64,000 nt of DNA from NCBI RefSeq assembly GCF_019012925.1, contig NZ_JAGIRL010000008.1, positions 1 to 64,000 on the forward strand, written 5' to 3'. The notes beneath the pieces are model-generated. The model was not told where the DNA came from. It saw nothing but the letters and a program-made list of their open reading frames with translations, and made no database searches. Position 1 is the first letter of the stretch. Every line of letters begins with the position of its first letter. This document shows positions 61,787 through 64,000 of the stretch, one piece after another. This DNA comes from Fusobacterium sp. (GTDB lineage Bacteria; Fusobacteriota; Fusobacteriia; Fusobacteriales; Fusobacteriaceae). Made by a program: the position numbers and the translations under genes.

Positions 61787-62500
61787 ATGTCATATTTAGA
61801 AATTTTGGGAATGATTGGTTTAGGAATTGGTTGTGGAGTTAGTAAGCTTGGTATTCCAGCTGCTCTTATCTTCTCACCTATCCTAGCTAGTATCTATGGT
61901 GGTAAGGCTTCAGCTGGTATTATCATTATCCCTATCCTCGTTTCTGACCTCATTGTTATGTATATCTACAGAAAAAATGCTGACAAAAAAGTTGTTTTAA
62001 AAATGCTTCCTCTTACATTTTTAGGAATGATTGTTGCTGTGATCTTTGGAAAATACATATCTGATGAGATTTTTAAACAGAGTATGGGAATAATAATACT
62101 TGTTATTGGAATTCTTACCTTATTAAAAAACTTTAAAATTGACTTTTCTAAATTGAGTGTCCTGTTTGGATTTTTAGGTGGATTTGCTGCATTTATCGGG
62201 AATGTATCTGGTCCTCTAATGAGTATATATCTTCTAAATATCAAAATGGATAGAGATAAATTCTATGGTACTAGAACTTGGTTCTATTTTATAGTAAATC
62301 TTGTTAAGGTAACTCTCTATGTAGTAGTTTTAAAAAACATACATCTAGAGACTTTCAAGTTAACAAGTGTAGCTATTCCATTTGTTTTTGTAGGAGTTTT
62401 TGCAGGAAAATACTTTGTTGAAAAGATGAATCAGGAGCTTTTTGAAAAGTTCATTGTTATACTCAGCATAATAAGTGGATTAAAGCTATTATTTTTCTAA
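61787..62500 (+). CDS. TSUP family (TauE/SafE-type) membrane transporter
   Basis: 237 residues from the ATG at 61787, preceded by AAGGAGG; the TTG three bases earlier is too close to the ribosome binding site. It has about eight hydrophobic segments with the TSUP pattern (GLGIGCGVSKLGIPAALIFSP near 12-32, FLGGFAAFIGNVSGPLMSIYLL in the second half). Such proteins export sulfite, sulfoacetate or other organo-sulfur anions; the substrate is not known here. The DMT gene follows after 15 bases. Confidence 0.87.
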   Translation: MSYLEILGMIGLGIGCGVSKLGIPAALIFSPILASIYGGKASAGIIIIPILVSDLIVMYIYRKNADKKVVLKMLPLTFLGMIVAVIFGKYISDEIFKQSMGIIILVIGILTLLKNFKIDFSKLSVLFGFLGGFAAFIGNVSGPLMSIYLLNIKMDRDKFYGTRTWFYFIVNLVKVTLYVVVLKNIHLETFKLTSVAIPFVFVGVFAGKYFVEKMNQELFEKFIVILSIISGLKLLFF

Positions 62501-62515
62501 AATTAAGGAGGGGTT

Positions 62516-63424
62516 ATGAATATAAAAGAGAAACAAAATCAATTATCTGCTATAATCTATATTTTATTTATGGGGTTTGGTTATCCACTGATTCGTTACA
62601 TAAGTACAATATTTCACACTGTTAACACTAATGCTCTAATGTTTTTATCTGGTGGAACTCTCTTTGTTCTAGTTTCATTTTTCAAATTTAGAGATGAGTT
62701 AATAAAATTAAAAAATAATCTTTGGCTACTTCCAAGACTATTTCTTCTTGCTTCATTAACAGCTGGAAATATGTATTGTTTCGTTGGTGGACTCAGTAAA
62801 ACATCTGCTCTGGCAGGTAGTATATTTGGAATATTAAGTATGCCATTTTCTATTATAATGGCTGCTATCTTCTTCTTAGATGAAAGGGAGAAAGTTAAAG
62901 AGTTACACTTTATTTTAGGTGGATTGTTAGCTCTAGCAGGGTCATTTGTCTTTGTTCTAACTGGTGCTCACAAAAGTTCATCTAGTTCAGACTTTTTACT
63001 TGGAATCACTCTTTTAGCAGGAACAATTGTTATACAGACACTACAAAGTTTTGTTGTTAAGGGGACAGCTAAACATATACACTCTATGGTTATCAGTAGT
63101 TGCTCATCTATCTTGACAAGTATTATTTTCTTCACTATATCTATAATGACTGGAAATATACATGAACTTCTAACTGCTTCAAGTGATAATATAACAAAAG
63201 TACTATTGACTGGTATGTACTCTATATTTGTAGGTATGGTTATGACATTTTTCATCATTCAAAAACAGGGTGTTGTTGTTTTAAATGTTTTAAAACTTAC
63301 TTTACCACCTGTTACAGCTATTATAGGTTATCTATTATTAAATGAAAATATCACTCTATATCAAGGTATAGGTGCTTCTTTTGTCCTACTTGGTTGTATT
63401 GTAGCACTTCGTAGAAAAAAATAA
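62516..63424 (+). CDS. DMT superfamily (EamA) transporter
   Basis: 302 residues with ten hydrophobic segments in two EamA repeats. Each repeat ends with the usual pattern of a conserved Pro/Glu (FFLDEREKVKELHFILGG, then LLLNENITLYQGIGASFVLLG). It probably exports or imports a small metabolite such as an amino acid. AAGGAGGGG precedes the ATG, and the 15-base gap suggests co-transcription with the TSUP gene. Confidence 0.88.
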   Translation: MNIKEKQNQLSAIIYILFMGFGYPLIRYISTIFHTVNTNALMFLSGGTLFVLVSFFKFRDELIKLKNNLWLLPRLFLLASLTAGNMYCFVGGLSKTSALAGSIFGILSMPFSIIMAAIFFLDEREKVKELHFILGGLLALAGSFVFVLTGAHKSSSSSDFLLGITLLAGTIVIQTLQSFVVKGTAKHIHSMVISSCSSILTSIIFFTISIMTGNIHELLTASSDNITKVLLTGMYSIFVGMVMTFFIIQKQGVVVLNVLKLTLPPVTAIIGYLLLNENITLYQGIGASFVLLGCIVALRRKK

Positions 63425-63449
63425 TCTTTTCTAGAATTGAATTTTATGG

Positions 63450-63455
63450 TATAAT
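63450..63455 (+). promoter_or_regulatory. Extended -10 promoter of the phnA-like gene
   Basis: TGG immediately before TATAAT gives an extended -10 element; the -35 (TTTTCT, 17 bases upstream) is poor. Confidence 0.5.
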
Positions 63456-63486
63456 ATCTAAGAAATTTTTTTATGGAGGAGATTGA

Positions 63487-63822
63487 ATGTCAAAATTACC
63501 AAACTGTCCAAAGTGCAATTCAGAATACGTGTATGAGGATGAGAATCTATTAATATGCCCTGAGTGTGCTTATGAGTGGAGTTTAGATAATGAAACTGAG
63601 GAGGAAACTCTAGTTGTAAAAGATTCTAATGGAAACATTTTACAAGACGGAGATAGTATAACAGTTATAAAAGATTTAAAAGTAAAAGGAAGTTCTTTAG
63701 TAGTTAAAATTGGAACTAAAGTTAAAAATATTCGTTTAGTTGAAGGAGATCATAACATTGATTGTAGAATTGATGGTATTGGAGCTATGAAACTAAAATC
63801 TGAATTTGTAAAAAAAATCTAA
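63487..63822 (+). CDS. yjdM: PhnA/YjdM-type zinc-ribbon protein
   Basis: 111 residues. An N-terminal zinc ribbon (CPKC and CPEC, about residues 7-27) is followed by a compact beta domain with [26 protein letters not shown], the hallmark of the PhnA/YjdM family. Despite the old name (alkylphosphonate operon protein A) a phosphonate role is not established for this family. It is small, soluble and cytosolic. ATGGAGGAG precedes the ATG. A hairpin terminator follows. Confidence 0.93.
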   Translation: MSKLPNCPKCNSEYVYEDENLLICPECAYEWSLDNETEEETLVVKDSNGNILQDGDSITVIKDLKVKGSSLVVKIGTKVKNIRLVEGDHNIDCRIDGIGAMKLKSEFVKKI

Positions 63823-63833
63823 TTGATTTAAGA

Positions 63834-63870
63834 AAAGAGCAAGTTAGCCAAGCCTACTTGCTCTTTATTA
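63834..63870. terminator. Terminator between the phnA-like gene and the convergent symporter
   Basis: AAAGAGCAAGT and ACTTGCTCTTT arms (63834-63866) around an 11-base loop, with a T-rich end on the plus strand. Confidence 0.8.
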
Positions 63871-63881
63871 TTAAGTAACAA

Positions 63882-64000
63882 TTATTTATTTATTAACTCA
63901 TACTCCTTCATTGCTGTTCTAGCATATTTTCCTAGTGCTAATAGAGCTATTAAGTTAGGAAGTACCATCATTCCATTAAACATATCTGCCATCTCCCACA
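63882..64000 (-). CDS. Alanine/glycine:cation symporter, C-terminal fragment (partial)
   Basis: 39 codons of a minus-strand frame that runs off the right edge. The residues WEMADMFNGMMVLPNLIALL and the charged tail ending YELINK match the C-terminal end of AGCS-family sodium:alanine symporters, where W-x3-D-x2-NG-x-M-x2-PNLI is well conserved. The identification is by this short motif only. Confidence 0.75.
   Translation of the reverse strand, partial: WEMADMFNGMMVLPNLIALLALGKYARTAMKEYELINK

Overview
This 64 kb window looks like chromosome from a Fusobacterium species. The DNA is very AT-rich and ribosome binding sites are strong (AGGAGG type). Gram-negative surface proteins are present: two autotransporters whose N-termini share the fusobacterial Lys-rich leader, and an OmpA-type peptidoglycan-binding domain. 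Many neighbours are of the type common in fusobacteria: MORN-repeat lipoproteins, AAA-ATPase-like/PD-(D/E)XK proteins, the Bat operon and amino-acid/peptide transporters. I see no rRNA, tRNA, CRISPR array or intact insertion sequence.

Layout. 1-9 kb: a DUF969/DUF979 membrane pair, an orphan gene, an EF-G-like GTPase, a methyltransferase, a Zn/Cd-type P-type ATPase and a dicarboxylate/amino-acid symporter. 9-13.6 kb: a complete branched-chain amino-acid ABC operon (livJHMGF). Just upstream of it is an unlisted small transcription unit (13.7-13.95 kb) encoding a 35-residue membrane peptide with its own promoter, ribosome binding site and terminator. 14-17.4 kb: a MORN lipoprotein, a peptide-binding lipoprotein and an M42 peptidase. 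17.4-19.2 kb: an AAA/PD-(D/E)XK gene bracketed by exact inverted copies of a 27-bp hairpin. 19.2-31.6 kb: a 3912-residue autotransporter-OmpA fusion and an upstream 128-residue coiled-coil protein. A c-di-GMP-I (GEMM) riboswitch with a strong promoter and a downstream terminator leads this operon, so this very large surface protein appears to be controlled by cyclic di-GMP.

31.7-34 kb: a second MORN protein with a small membrane partner, and a cysteine-desulfurase-like enzyme. 34.1-41.4 kb: a full moxR-DUF58-bat operon of eight genes ending in a DUF4250 gene, preceded by direct repeats exactly 21 bp apart. 41.5-46.3 kb: an accessory islet with a Septu-type (PtuA/PtuB) anti-phage pair and a transposase-derived DNA-binding protein with an apparently broken DDE triad. 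The latter is divergent from a glucose-type PTS EIICB, with a 23-bp repeat placed between the two promoters. 46.4-51.5 kb: a leader hairpin, a DUF2207 membrane protein and a second, conventional autotransporter. 51.5-61.6 kb: a second AAA/PD-(D/E)XK paralogue, then an operon (minus strand) of a CNNM/HlyC-type protein, a MATE exporter and AddB/AddA-type recombination nucleases. 61.8-64 kb: a TSUP exporter, a DMT transporter, a PhnA/YjdM zinc-ribbon protein and the 3' end of an alanine/glycine:cation symporter.

The physiology suggested is an amino-acid- and peptide-fermenting, host- or biofilm-associated anaerobe. The most promising items are the riboswitch-controlled giant adhesin, the 35-residue membrane peptide, the transposase-derived regulator with its repeated site, and the hairpin-bracketed AAA/PD-(D/E)XK cassette. 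All calls are by eye; no database search was run.
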